A DNA stretch of 64,000 nt from Paenibacillus roseus (GTDB lineage Bacteria > Bacillota > Bacilli > Paenibacillales > Paenibacillaceae). Shown here one piece after another: positions 8,918 to 16,960 of this stretch (positions within the stretch are counted from its first letter, which is position 1; the number at the start of each line of letters is the position of its first letter). The translations under genes and the position numbers were made by a program. The DNA lies in NCBI RefSeq assembly GCF_016424485.1, contig NZ_JAELUP010000013.1, positions 62,001-126,000 on the forward strand, given 5' to 3'. The notes below the pieces were generated by a model, which was not told the DNA's origin, searched no databases, and was given only the letters and a program-made list of their open reading frames with translations.

Positions 8918-9886
8918 TTACTTGATGATGCTCTCTAGCACATCGTCAATAATTTGCGAGTTGGCAATAGTACCCGAATAGAGCCAGCTTGTCTCTTTGC
9001 CGTATTCGTAGATATTGCCCTTCTTGACGGCAGGAATTCCTGCCCACACCGGATCACGGAGCAGTTCTTCTTTGCTGACGCCTTTGCCGTTAATAATAAA
9101 CAAGTGGTCAGCATCCATTTCTGCAAGCGCCTCAAGCGAAATAGCGTTCCAGTTGCCTGTCCCGGTCTTAGAAAGCTCCTCAACGACCCTCGGCTTCTTC
9201 AGTCCAAGATCGTGGTACAAGACTTCTCCGCTGGACAGATGGTCGCTCACCGCATAGACGTTCTTTTGGGTTACCCAAAGCGCTACCGCGGATTGTTCAC
9301 CAACAGCCTGTTGAATCTTTTCCTTGGCTTCCTTGGCTTTCTGATCGTAGTTCTCCAGCGCTTTCTCCGCCTCTTCACTCTTATTCAATACTTCACCAAT
9401 AGTCAGCAGTTCCTGACGCCAGCTATTATTTTTATCCTTGCCTACGGTATAGGTCGGAGCAATTTTGGCGTATTGGCTATACTTGTCCCCAGCTACAAGT
9501 TCGGCATTGTCCACAATGATTAAATCCGGCTCAAAGCCCATCACAGTTTCCGGCGGCAAGGTAGAAGGAATGGTTGGAACTTCCGCCAAATCCCCTTGCA
9601 AATATTGCTGTACCGATTTCTCTCCTACAGACCATTGCGCTACTGGCTTGACCCCTAACGTTATCAGATGATCCTCCAAATAAGAGGCGATGATTCGTTG
9701 CGGATTAGCGGGTACTTTCACATCATGGCCCAGTGCATCCTTGAGCACTCGCTCTGTTACGTTCTGCTGAGATTGCCCTGTATCCGGCGCAGCATTCGGT
9801 GTGGCATTGCTTCCACATGCGCTGATCACCAAAGTCATGCTGAGCAACAAGATGAAGGCCATGGTGTTTGCTGACATTCTGTTCAT
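8918..9886 (-). CDS. Iron-siderophore ABC transporter substrate-binding lipoprotein (internal start)
   Basis: 322 aa from the ATG at 9886, in frame with the AraC frame but with its own translation signals: AGGAGG (9896-9901) nine bases upstream. It has a signal peptide with lipobox LVISACGS, then a class III (FeuA/FhuD-type) fold: a start like VLKDALGHDVKVPANPQRII and a long helix-rich centre (about residues 150-175 of this product). It should bind ferric siderophore outside the cell and pass it to a permease encoded elsewhere. The promoter and Fur box directly upstream indicate iron repression. The linker after the signal (SNATPNAAPDTGQSQQN) is typical of exported lipoproteins, which argues that this unit is expressed on its own. 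Confidence 0.85.
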   Translation of the reverse strand: MNRMSANTMAFILLLSMTLVISACGSNATPNAAPDTGQSQQNVTERVLKDALGHDVKVPANPQRIIASYLEDHLITLGVKPVAQWSVGEKSVQQYLQGDLAEVPTIPSTLPPETVMGFEPDLIIVDNAELVAGDKYSQYAKIAPTYTVGKDKNNSWRQELLTIGEVLNKSEEAEKALENYDQKAKEAKEKIQQAVGEQSAVALWVTQKNVYAVSDHLSSGEVLYHDLGLKKPRVVEELSKTGTGNWNAISLEALAEMDADHLFIINGKGVSKEELLRDPVWAGIPAVKKGNIYEYGKETSWLYSGTIANSQIIDDVLESIIK

Positions 9887-10843
9887 TCGTAAAATCCTCC
9901 TAGGTTTTTGCAGTTGATAATCATTATCACTACTATACCGTCGGGCTCTGACCGCTACAATAGACAATCCGGGCTTTAAATATGGACGATCCGGAATTTT
10001 TCGCAAAGAACGCTGAGCTTTGGAAGCATAGTATCCCGGAGAGACGCCTGTATGCTTCTTGAATATTCGGTTGAAATAGAAGGAATCGTTGTAGCCTACC
10101 AGTTCTGCTACTTCTTTGATTGTTGCATTCGTCGTCTCCAACAGCTCCTTGGCTTTCTCAATACGCAGCCGAATGAGATATTCGATCGGGCTGCACCCGG
10201 TCGCCTGCTTGAAGGTCCGTGATAGATATCTGATACTGTAGTTAAACAGAGTTGCCAGTTCATCCATAGTCACAGTCTCTGTGTAATGATCATGGAGGTA
10301 GCGAATCAGTTGGAAGACGAGATCAGGCTCGGAAGGGCGAATGCCCTGTGATTGCATCTGAGCCACGACTTCATGGACAAATTGGTAGAACAATCCCTTC
10401 ACCAGCAGCTGTGACGCAGTGCCTGCCTCACGCCATTCCTGGTCCATCCGCTGTACCAGGTGGAACAGCGGAAGCGGCTGATTCGGAGAGAAGCTATATT
10501 GCATCAGGAAGGGATTGCCATGCTCCAGCAATCTGCGGGTTTGCATCCGACCAGACAAAGGCAGTGTTACTTTATAGAAAATCAGGTAGAACTCAAAAAC
10601 CTCACTTAAAGATACAATTTCAAGGCACATCCCCTTGCCGCCGTGAACCAGTTGAAAGCGTTTAGCCGTATGTTCGGCTCCATCCAGCAGCAGCCGTGCG
10701 TTCCCTTGATACGTGTATAGAAACCCGCTGGCTGGCAGACGGTAAGAACCCCAATCCTCGCCATGGCGGACCGAAATTTGACGGATTTCGGTGATCTTCA
10801 CTGCTGCATAGTTCCATAGTGTATGGTAATGATCTAGGTTCAT
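8918..10843 (-). CDS. AraC regulator continuing in frame into a siderophore-binding protein (641-aa read-through ORF)
   Basis: One uninterrupted frame encodes an AraC-type regulator (N-terminal sensing part to about residue 165, double HTH at about 177-272 with VGYNDSFYFNRIFKKHTGVS) and, after a linker of about 45 residues, a complete binding-protein sequence beginning at Met320. B. subtilis Btr is also an AraC/binding-protein fusion that senses bacillibactin, but there the binding domain has no signal peptide. Here residues 320-343 are a full lipoprotein signal (lipobox VISAC), and the linker DNA carries a promoter, a perfect Fur box and an AGGAGG site. Two products are therefore likely: the regulator, possibly with the read-through tail, and a separate lipoprotein. 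No AraC stop codon exists before the second gene. A lost stop codon or a sequencing error near 9930-9980 could explain this. Confidence 0.75.
   Translation of the reverse strand: MNLDHYHTLWNYAAVKITEIRQISVRHGEDWGSYRLPASGFLYTYQGNARLLLDGAEHTAKRFQLVHGGKGMCLEIVSLSEVFEFYLIFYKVTLPLSGRMQTRRLLEHGNPFLMQYSFSPNQPLPLFHLVQRMDQEWREAGTASQLLVKGLFYQFVHEVVAQMQSQGIRPSEPDLVFQLIRYLHDHYTETVTMDELATLFNYSIRYLSRTFKQATGCSPIEYLIRLRIEKAKELLETTNATIKEVAELVGYNDSFYFNRIFKKHTGVSPGYYASKAQRSLRKIPDRPYLKPGLSIVAVRARRYSSDNDYQLQKPRRILRMNRMSANTMAFILLLSMTLVISACGSNATPNAAPDTGQSQQNVTERVLKDALGHDVKVPANPQRIIASYLEDHLITLGVKPVAQWSVGEKSVQQYLQGDLAEVPTIPSTLPPETVMGFEPDLIIVDNAELVAGDKYSQYAKIAPTYTVGKDKNNSWRQELLTIGEVLNKSEEAEKALENYDQKAKEAKEKIQQAVGEQSAVALWVTQKNVYAVSDHLSSGEVLYHDLGLKKPRVVEELSKTGTGNWNAISLEALAEMDADHLFIINGKGVSKEELLRDPVWAGIPAVKKGNIYEYGKETSWLYSGTIANSQIIDDVLESIIK
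9915..9929 (-). promoter_or_regulatory. Perfect 7-1-7 Fur box
   Basis: The 15 bases read TGATAAT-C-ATTATCA on the plus strand, identical to the Bacillus 7-1-7 Fur consensus and perfectly palindromic apart from the centre. It lies directly downstream of the -10 box of the binding-protein promoter and inside the read-through frame, where it encodes residues S305-Q310. Confidence 0.88.
9932..9960 (-). promoter_or_regulatory. SigA-type promoter for the siderophore-binding protein
   Basis: On the minus strand TTGTAG is followed by 17 bases and TATAGT, about 45 bases before the internal ATG at 9886. The Fur box begins two bases after the -10, so bound Fur would block the transcription start. Confidence 0.65.
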
Positions 10844-11020
10844 GAACCTGCCTCCATTTTAACGAAGCTCCACATTTCATTTCATTTGTCATTCCATACC
10901 ATCACCAGTACGCAACCGTCTGCACAGCAAATCTTAGGCCAGGCGATCGTGGATCAAGTATGGGGTCATTATAATGGATCAAAGCCAGCTGTTCAACTTG
11001 ATTTCGATTCCACTAGGCTT

Positions 11021-11044
11021 AGGTCCGGTAGAAAAACTGGACCT
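11021..11044. promoter_or_regulatory. Inverted repeat upstream of CPBP protease gene, candidate operator
   Basis: AGGTCCGGT and ACTGGACCT face each other across six bases, with one mismatch; including flanking CTT/GAG the arms reach 12 bp with two mismatches. It lies in the 280-bp region between the divergent AraC and protease genes, about 80 bp before the protease start. The geometry suits a dimeric regulator (MerR-like or similar), but no regulator gene is adjacent apart from the AraC gene. Confidence 0.4.
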
Positions 11045-11123
11045 GAGCTTGTTCTTGTCCACCTGAAGCAGTTGCTATACTTCTGAATGGAAATACATAC
11101 TTGATAAAAAAGGGGCTACCATC

Positions 11124-11987
11124 ATGAAATCAAACATTAACCTTCCCCAGGCGACAGGGCTAAACGGGGAGAAGGAGCGTATTCGTTCTGCCAGGCGGGG
11201 ACTTCTCGTTTTCTTCGCAATGGTCATCCCTCTCTCCATACTTTGCTATGCAATGCTGACGAAATACCCGATATTTGTGCTGCTTCTAATGTGGGCGCCG
11301 GGTCTGTCATCCATCATCGCCCGTGTCGCTCTTCGTGAAGGCATATCCGATATCTCACTGCGGCTCGGGGGACGCCGTTCACTGAAAACCTTGCCTTTTG
11401 TATTGTTGTTCCCGGTCGTCATTGGGCTTATTGCATACGGACTGGCCTGGAGTACAGGGCTGGTGCAATTCGCCACGCCTGATGCATTTTTCAAGGCTTC
11501 ACCTATAGCTATGTTTACCGTAATTCTGCTCATGCAAATGGTGGTCGGAACTGCAATCGGCGTAATCAGCAGTGCCGGAGAGGAACTTGGCTGGCGGGGC
11601 TATATGACCACTCGGCTAATCGATGCCCGCGTTCCTTATCCGATGCTGACCGGAGGGATCATTTGGGGAGTATGGCATCTCCCCGTTATGTTTATCGGAT
11701 CTTATGCTTCCGGTCCCTATCCTGTCCTCTCCGTTATATTTTTTATGATTTCGGTCGTGTCTTTCGGTTACATTATTGGACGCATACGATTGACAACCGG
11801 CAGCCTATGGCCGGCAATCTTGCTACACGCATCCTGGAATGCGGTGACACAGGACGTCTTTGACGCCTTTTCCCACGGAGATAAGGCGCTGCTCTGGGTA
11901 GGAGAGTCGGGAATTCTCGTTGCTCTTGCATTACTTGCAGCAGCATGGGTCATCTCCAAAAGATCGATGGAAATACGGCATTTGTAA
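11124..11987 (+). CDS. CPBP family intramembrane metalloprotease
   Basis: 287 aa, an integral membrane protein with about seven to eight hydrophobic segments. The three CPBP (CaaX protease/bacteriocin-processing, formerly Abi) motifs are present: EELGWRGYMTTRL (glutamates and arginine), GVWHLPVMF (metal-binding His) and LLHASWNAVTQD (His/Asn). Such proteins are thought to be intramembrane metal proteases acting on prenylated or secreted peptides, including self-immunity to bacteriocins; the substrate here is unknown. The start is supported by AAAGGGG about nine bases before the ATG. It is transcribed alone, divergently from the AraC gene. Confidence 0.9.
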   Translation: MKSNINLPQATGLNGEKERIRSARRGLLVFFAMVIPLSILCYAMLTKYPIFVLLLMWAPGLSSIIARVALREGISDISLRLGGRRSLKTLPFVLLFPVVIGLIAYGLAWSTGLVQFATPDAFFKASPIAMFTVILLMQMVVGTAIGVISSAGEELGWRGYMTTRLIDARVPYPMLTGGIIWGVWHLPVMFIGSYASGPYPVLSVIFFMISVVSFGYIIGRIRLTTGSLWPAILLHASWNAVTQDVFDAFSHGDKALLWVGESGILVALALLAAAWVISKRSMEIRHL

Positions 11988-12074
11988 ATAAACGGGACAC
12001 GACATAAGAAGTTACAGGCGCTAACTGTTAGCGATGCATACTTATCTAAAAATAAGAATAGACATGTCCTGGTT

Positions 12075-12890
12075 TCAGACCTGGAGCCCAAGGGAATTAA
12101 GCTTGTGTACTGCCGTGGCCAACAGCTTTACGCTCTGCTTTTCGTAAGACAAGATACGTTGCTGGGAAGCATGGATCTTGCCGAGTTCTGCATACATGGC
12201 AGCAAGTTCAGCGGCCGCGCTCACCGCATCCCCCTCCTTGATAGCGGACCGATGCCGCTTGCTTGCTTCAGACAGCCTCCTGCCGGCTTCAATGGCAAGC
12301 TTGTTCTCTTCCGATGTCTGCCCCTTCAAATTATGCACCGGACCCAGGGTATCCTTAATATCTCTAACTTGTGCGGTTGCTTGCTTTCGGGCTGCAGCAA
12401 GCAATTGCTTTTTTTGCTTAATCTCTGCCTTCGCGGCTTCAACGGGCGACTTCAGCCGGCTATGCTTCAACTTGAGCAGCGCGGCTGCTTTTTGATCCTT
12501 GCGTTTGGTTGCCTCTGCCAGTTGGCTGCCCAGTTCGGCATATTGAACCAGCAGCGGACCATGCTTTTTCACTGTAAGATCGACCGTCTCCTGCAGCCTG
12601 CCGATTTGCGCCTTCCCGATTGTTCTCAGCTTTTCATTGACGGACTTCAACTGCTCATTATTCTGAGTCTTCAGTGCCTGAATGTTCTGCTTATCAAGCT
12701 TGACCTCACTCTCAAGTTTGATAAAACTGTCGTAAAGGCTGTCCAGACTGGATAATGCCTGCCCCCAGCTATCTCCGGCCGCCGCGCCTGTCTTGGGCAA
12801 GCCTGTGAATAGCACCATCAAAACCGATATAGCCGCTACCAGCAGCATTTTAAACACCTTGCTTGTAATTCTCGAAACGTTAAGCATCAT
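12075..12890 (-). CDS. Secreted coiled-coil protein of unknown function
   Basis: 271 aa from the ATG at 12890, which follows AGGAG at good spacing; an upstream in-frame GTG at 12959 lies inside the leader and is unlikely. The N-terminus is a signal peptide (hydrophobic stretch ending near TGAAAGDSW). The rest is almost entirely charged, alanine- and lysine-rich helix with heptad-like spacing, so long coiled coils are expected. No catalytic motif is recognised. The gene has a strong promoter and a roughly 135-base leader containing a terminator-like hairpin, so expression is probably conditional. Confidence 0.8.
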   Translation of the reverse strand: MMLNVSRITSKVFKMLLVAAISVLMVLFTGLPKTGAAAGDSWGQALSSLDSLYDSFIKLESEVKLDKQNIQALKTQNNEQLKSVNEKLRTIGKAQIGRLQETVDLTVKKHGPLLVQYAELGSQLAEATKRKDQKAAALLKLKHSRLKSPVEAAKAEIKQKKQLLAAARKQATAQVRDIKDTLGPVHNLKGQTSEENKLAIEAGRRLSEASKRHRSAIKEGDAVSAAAELAAMYAELGKIHASQQRILSYEKQSVKLLATAVHKLNSLGLQV

Positions 12891-12934
12891 CTCTTCATCT
12901 CCTGTCCTCAATCTTATTGCCGTATAGTCAGCTA

Positions 12935-13010
12935 AAACACATGAAAAAAGCACCCCCAAGAAGGCCTTTCGGCCATTCCTGCGAGGTGCTTCACCCGCTC
13001 AAATGTGTTT
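12935..13010 (-). promoter_or_regulatory. Structured 5' leader with intrinsic terminator, candidate attenuator or riboswitch
   Basis: Between the promoter and the coiled-coil gene the minus-strand RNA can form a hairpin whose arms AAGCACC and GGTGCTT enclose a GGCC-GAAA-GGCC stem-loop and end in six U residues (plus coordinates 12944-12991). That is a textbook terminator placed before the start codon. An outer stem of eight perfect pairs (AAACACAT with ATGTGTTT, 12935-12942 and 13003-13010) closes the element. I do not recognise the consensus of a known riboswitch class in it. Confidence 0.6.
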
Positions 13011-13024
13011 GATTCTACATTTAA

Positions 13025-13053
13025 ATCATACAGAATTCCTCATTTAAAGTCAA
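13025..13053 (-). promoter_or_regulatory. SigA promoter of the coiled-coil protein gene
   Basis: TTGACT, 17 bases, TATGAT on the minus strand: near-consensus vegetative promoter. Just upstream (13062-13075) GGAACAAATGTTTG resembles a LexA box (12 of 14 positions) but is equally similar to the MalR operators near 36.6 kb, so its meaning is unclear. Confidence 0.7.
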
Positions 13054-13228
13054 GAAAAACAGGAACAAATGTTTGTTTTTAACACCCGACCTGCCTCAAG
13101 CACGGCGAATAAATAAGCGGGTTTGTCGACGCGCCGGTCCGGCAGCCTCTCCGACAGCCTCTCCCCAGGCTCGTCATCTGGTATAATGAAAGACTTATAC
13201 AGTCGCCATTCCCGAGTTGTATCCCCCG

Positions 13229-13741
13229 TTAATAATCTGTCTTTTTGACGAAAATAATTTTGACGCCAATAACCTGATTCTGCCCGTTAACCGCTATATA
13301 AGTACCATACGCGCCGGCTCCAATCCCCGTTCGTGTCACGACGCCGCCCTCAAGTACTCCCGCTTCCTCACCGCATTGTGTAATATCACAGCATCTATTG
13401 TACCAATCTTCACTGGAGCTGCCGTCGCACGAATCCGTAATCCTATATTTTCCAAGGTCGAAAATCCCTGCCTGAGCGCTATCCACGCCAACAATAAAAT
13501 CACCTTTCACCCATGGAAAGTCGATTTCGTCCCGGGTCCAGGAGCTGTGGCGAACCGTAATTCCCGCACAGACTTCTCCCCAATCTCCCAGTTCCACTTT
13601 CTCCACCTCTGCCTCCCAGCTGCCACTCAGAGCATGGTCCAGTATCCCCCTAGCAATCGTGTCCCGATTCACTTCATAGCAGGGGTCAGCCACAATCATT
13701 GTCCCTGAGCTTACTTCAAAGCTGCCTAACTGGATGATCAT
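13229..13741 (-). CDS. Conserved hypothetical protein with IVADPCYEV-type N-terminus
   Basis: 170 aa, soluble, no signal peptide or membrane segment. The sequence opens with SGTMIVADPCYEVNRD and later has GDFIVGVDSAQAGIFDL and GAYGTYIAVNGQNQVIGVKI, a pattern seen in uncharacterised bacterial proteins (DUF4241-like is possible but not certain). Acidic, with a pair CDITQC that could bind metal (speculative). The start is well supported: AGGAGG seven bases before the ATG at 13741. Monocistronic, on the minus strand. I do not assign a function. Confidence 0.8.
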   Translation of the reverse strand: MIIQLGSFEVSSGTMIVADPCYEVNRDTIARGILDHALSGSWEAEVEKVELGDWGEVCAGITVRHSSWTRDEIDFPWVKGDFIVGVDSAQAGIFDLGKYRITDSCDGSSSEDWYNRCCDITQCGEEAGVLEGGVVTRTGIGAGAYGTYIAVNGQNQVIGVKIIFVKKTDY

Positions 13742-14101
13742 ATGAATGCCTCCTAGATTAAGATTTTCAGACCGATTTCTGCATTAAATCCTATTGTACC
13801 ATGCAGTAGATTCAGTTTACGAGGAATCCTGACTGCTATGAAAGGTTCAAATTCTCATCAAAGGCGTATATGGAAAGGGGTATTCCAGGCAAGCGGCCCA
13901 AAAAATCTCCTAGGATTCGACACCCAAGGGACACTCATAGACAATTTCTATTATAAATTTCCTGATAAATCTCCTATAAAATTACTCAAAATGATACAAT
14001 ATACAAAATACATATTCCAAACCGAAATCATCGCTTGGCTTCAACATAGGCAGATGATGCAATGATTAAGAAATCCTACATCAATTATCGAGGTGAATGA
14101 T
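13742..14101. other. Intergenic region between divergent genes
   Basis: AT-rich toward the right end (13960-14015), as expected for the promoter of the cyclase-family gene. A 75-codon open frame at 13838-14065 has no ribosome site and an unconvincing composition, and is not called. Confidence 0.5.
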
Positions 14102-14839
14102 ATGTCCAACGAATTACTGCAAGCCTTCCAATTGCTAAAATCCAAACAATGGGTCGATTTGACGCATACGTTCGGCCCTGACTCCCCCCACTTCCAATCT
14201 TTCGATGCAGCGGAGTTTGAAACCTTATTCGATCACGATCAGGGCTTCTTCGCACAGAGCTTCAAGTTTGCGGGGCAATATGGGACGCATCTGGATGCGC
14301 CGATTCACTTTGTCCGCAATGCGCGCTATCTGGAGGAACTCGATTTGAAGGAGCTGGTGTTGCCGCTGGTTGTTATTGATAAATCAGCCGAAGCAGCTGC
14401 TAACCCGGACTATGCATTGGGGATTGGAGATATTCGATCTTTCGAAGCTGAACATGGGGAGATTGAAGAGGGAACCTTTGTCGCGCTTCGCACCGATTGG
14501 AGCAAGCGATGGCCAAGCCAGGAAGCCTTTGAAAATGAAGGAGCCGACGGCAAAAATCATGCGCCTGGATGGTCGGTAGACGCGCTCCGGTTTCTGTTTC
14601 ATGAACGGAAAATTAAAGCCATCGGGCATGAGACATTTGATACGGATGCGACGATAGATTTTCAGAAAAATGGGGCGCTTATTGCCGAGTATTACGTATT
14701 GGAGCAGGATACCTATCAAGTGGAACTGCTGAAAAATCTGGATTTGCTGCCGCCAAAGGGAGCGGTTATTTTCAATTTGGTTCCCAAAGCGTTCAAAGCC
14801 TCCGGATTTCCGGTCCGCTCATTTGCCATACTACCCTAA
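14102..14839 (+). CDS. Cyclase family metal-dependent hydrolase (kynurenine formamidase-like)
   Basis: 245 aa from the ATG at 14102, which is eight bases after GAGGTG; an in-frame GTG at 14093 overlaps that site and is less likely. The protein opens with WVDLTHTFGPDSPH and carries the family's metal motif as GTHLDAPIHF, then IGHETFDTDA near residue 180. The cyclase/arylformamidase family hydrolyses amides or cyclic imides with Mn or Zn bound by His and Asp. The His that usually precedes GTH is replaced by Gln-Tyr, which is common in one bacterial subgroup. No tryptophan-degradation genes are adjacent, so the substrate is open. A strong inverted repeat (14888-14929) follows the stop. Confidence 0.82.
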   Translation: MSNELLQAFQLLKSKQWVDLTHTFGPDSPHFQSFDAAEFETLFDHDQGFFAQSFKFAGQYGTHLDAPIHFVRNARYLEELDLKELVLPLVVIDKSAEAAANPDYALGIGDIRSFEAEHGEIEEGTFVALRTDWSKRWPSQEAFENEGADGKNHAPGWSVDALRFLFHERKIKAIGHETFDTDATIDFQKNGALIAEYYVLEQDTYQVELLKNLDLLPPKGAVIFNLVPKAFKASGFPVRSFAILP

Positions 14840-15480
14840 TCCTAAGCTTAGAACTTCACGATGAACCAGCCCGCCGAGTGACTGAAAGGCATGTCCAGCC
14901 ATATGGTCTTACAGGCAGCTGGACATGCCGTCCATTCTCCTTCATTGAACGAATGGCCTCATCATCACCGGATAGAACGGCAAGACATCGCGGCGGGCGG
15001 CTTTCCCCAGTACATCAGAATCGATTCCTCTTAAATCTTAGCAAATTCATACAAGGGAAAAACTTTTTGTGATGATTTTGCGTCTACATACATAAGTTGC
15101 ATGGCAATAATATCCGCTGCATCGGTTGTTGCAAAGCCTGCTAGCCTTTATGCCCACATACCCTGCCATCCTTCCCGGCTCGATTGGCGGATTTTAGGAC
15201 AGGCAACAGTCGATCCTGCCTATTTGTTTAGATTTTGTTTAGTTATGTCGTGTATAATAGTCTGGGTCTGTGCAAAATGCTCCATTCGGTCATAATTCAT
15301 AAGTTAACCATCAACAAAGATGCATGGGAATATCGGGATTCCGGGAAAAAGAGAAGCAATCGTGCATGCTAGGCAAACGCGTTGCTCAGAATGAAATGGC
15401 TGATTCGGCCCATTTCATATCAATTCCGCAGTCTGATAAAATATGAGAATGAATGAAGAAACAAGGGAGAAGATCTAGCT
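14840..15480. other. 640-bp intergenic region
   Basis: No gene is supported. It holds a 12-bp perfect inverted repeat (14888-14899 with 14918-14929, arms GGCATGTCCAGC), lacking a long T-run, probably the transcript end of the hydrolase gene. It also holds a TATAAT at about 15253-15258, which may be the -10 of the LysM gene promoter, leaving a roughly 215-base untranslated leader. Short open frames here lack ribosome sites. Confidence 0.5.
14888..14929. terminator. Perfect 12-bp inverted repeat after hydrolase gene
   Basis: GGCATGTCCAGC and GCTGGACATGCC form a hairpin with an 18-base loop about 50 bases after the stop codon. It has the position of a terminator but only a weak T-rich tail, so it may be rho-independent termination of low efficiency or an mRNA-stabilising end. 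Confidence 0.5.
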
Positions 15481-16533
15481 TTGGATAACGAAACGGATAC
15501 CACTACTAACAAACGTCCCTCCGGCAGCAAGAAGAAGAAAGTCCTCATTATCGCCTATAGCGTGACTATGGCTGTTCTCATTATTATTTGCGGTGTGCTG
15601 TACAATCAATATTTGAATCAGGTTAATGCAGGAGGCAAGCTCGGTGAGACCGGGGCCCTTAATCAGACAGACATCACGGCTGACAACGATGAGACGACAC
15701 CTGATGAGGACGAGAATACCGCGTTAACAGAAGATGACTCGTCTGATCCGGATGGCGAAACCGATGCTCCCGCCGAGTCAGATCACTCAGCTTCTGGCAG
15801 TGCAGGAAACACGGAGCCAATCAAACCTGACACACCGGCTGCAGGCAATGAGCAAACGGGTACAGGTAAAGACAAGTCTGGGAAACAATCGTCCTCAGAT
15901 TTGAAGAATGATGGCAAGAAAGAGAACGGCAGCGCCAAAAATAATGTAAAGCTCCCGACTACCTATGTCATTGAAAAAGGCGATACGCTGAGTACAATTT
16001 CGGAGAAGTTCTACAATTCGAAGGAGCATGTTGCACTGATCGCCGAAGCTAACAATATTGTATTTATTAATGATATGCAAGTCGGCGACAAGATTACGAT
16101 TCCGGCCTTATCGTCAGGCAAAGGCTCCTCCAACGGCAAAAAACCGGACAAGCCCGACTATTCCAAAGTGACATTGCCGGCAACTTATTTGGTACAAGCA
16201 GGAGATACACTGTCCAGTATTTCGCTTCAGTTCTATAAATCCAAGAGCCATGCAGATCTGCTGGCGAAGGAAAACGGCCTCAATCCGAATGAAGGGCTAA
16301 AAGCAGGCAGCCATCTTACGATTCCTGCACTCCAGGATCAGGAGAATTCTGTCGACAAAACGCCTGAATATGAGACGACTGACCATACGGTCCAAAAAGG
16401 AGAAACGCTGTACAGCATCTCCAGACAATACTATGGCACCGATAAGCACGCCAAGTTCCTCGCGGACTTCAATCAACTGGTAGACAGTGACCGCGTTGAC
16501 GTCGGTACTGTACTTAAAATTCCTAAACTGTAG
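15481..16533 (+). CDS. Membrane-anchored protein with three LysM domains
   Basis: 350 aa with a TTG start after GGGAG. A lysine-rich cytoplasmic start (residues 1-22), one membrane segment (about 23-42), a long acidic Asp/Glu/Thr/Ser linker (about 55-155), then three LysM repeats: about 161-210 (IEKGDTLSTISEKFY), 228-279 (VQAGDTLSSISLQFY) and 299-350 (VQKGETLYSISRQYY). LysM binds the GlcNAc backbone of peptidoglycan, so the protein should sit in the membrane and grip the wall. No hydrolase domain is present, so a structural or morphogenetic role is more likely than lysis. It ends in a strong terminator. Confidence 0.9.
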   Translation: MDNETDTTTNKRPSGSKKKKVLIIAYSVTMAVLIIICGVLYNQYLNQVNAGGKLGETGALNQTDITADNDETTPDEDENTALTEDDSSDPDGETDAPAESDHSASGSAGNTEPIKPDTPAAGNEQTGTGKDKSGKQSSSDLKNDGKKENGSAKNNVKLPTTYVIEKGDTLSTISEKFYNSKEHVALIAEANNIVFINDMQVGDKITIPALSSGKGSSNGKKPDKPDYSKVTLPATYLVQAGDTLSSISLQFYKSKSHADLLAKENGLNPNEGLKAGSHLTIPALQDQENSVDKTPEYETTDHTVQKGETLYSISRQYYGTDKHAKFLADFNQLVDSDRVDVGTVLKIPKL

Positions 16534-16891
16534 TAGAAGGGGGAGAGTTCTCCCTTCTTTTTCTTTCATGGAGCTGCTTTATGATGCCCTTCGCTTCGTG
16601 GTCTGAATCTGGCTTAGCTGTCTTTAGAGCGTTTCTCACATCATCCAGATCAGTCAAAATGACATTCTTGTAGCCATGTTTGTTATAATTTTTCGCGACA
16701 GCCACCAGATTTTCAAATGATAGCTGTTCCTCCTGCCGTTGCGTTGACCGGATTGATGGAGCCAACATACGAAATTCGGATATCCATCCAAACTCAAAAT
16801 ACGGCGATTCGTAGTATTCATGAAGTTTCTTCGCTAATGTCGTTTTTCCACTACCCGGAGAGCCATGCACAATAATAAAATCAACAGTCAT
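16523..16891 (-). pseudogene. P-loop NTPase (kinase-like), C-terminally truncated remnant
   Basis: 122 codons. The first 85 or so residues are a convincing small P-loop ATPase: Walker A GSPGSGKTT at residues 10-18, then YFEFGWISEFR and NVILTDLDD. Relatives that begin this way run to about 170-180 aa. Here the sequence leaves the family pattern after residue 88, continues with a charged tail, and runs through the terminator and the last codons of the convergent LysM gene. The missing part holds the lid and nucleotide-specificity region, so the product is unlikely to be a normal kinase. Probably a deletion that joined the gene to the LysM 3' end. The start at 16891 has no strong ribosome site. 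Confidence 0.6.
16536..16565 (+). terminator. Intrinsic terminator of the LysM gene
   Basis: GAAGGGGGAGA pairs with CTCCCTTC across a short loop and is followed by a T-rich run. The opposite-strand kinase remnant reads through this hairpin to its stop at 16523. Confidence 0.85.
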
Positions 16892-16960
16892 ATAATTTTC
16901 TCTTCTCTATCGTTGTTGATGCAAGAATTATAGATTCCCCATCGCAGAGGATCGGCCTCG

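Noticed and set aside
12935..13010. Assignment of the leader to c-di-GMP, c-di-AMP, glycine, SAM or fluoride riboswitch
   Set aside because: The conserved core sequences of those classes, as I know them, are not present.
13062..13075. LexA-like box upstream of the coiled-coil gene promoter
   Set aside because: Only 12 of 14 positions match, and the same sequence resembles the MalR operators; it also lies upstream of the -35, a poor position for repression.
13838..14065. 75-codon plus-strand frame
   Set aside because: No ribosome site and an AT-rich promoter-like stretch at its end.
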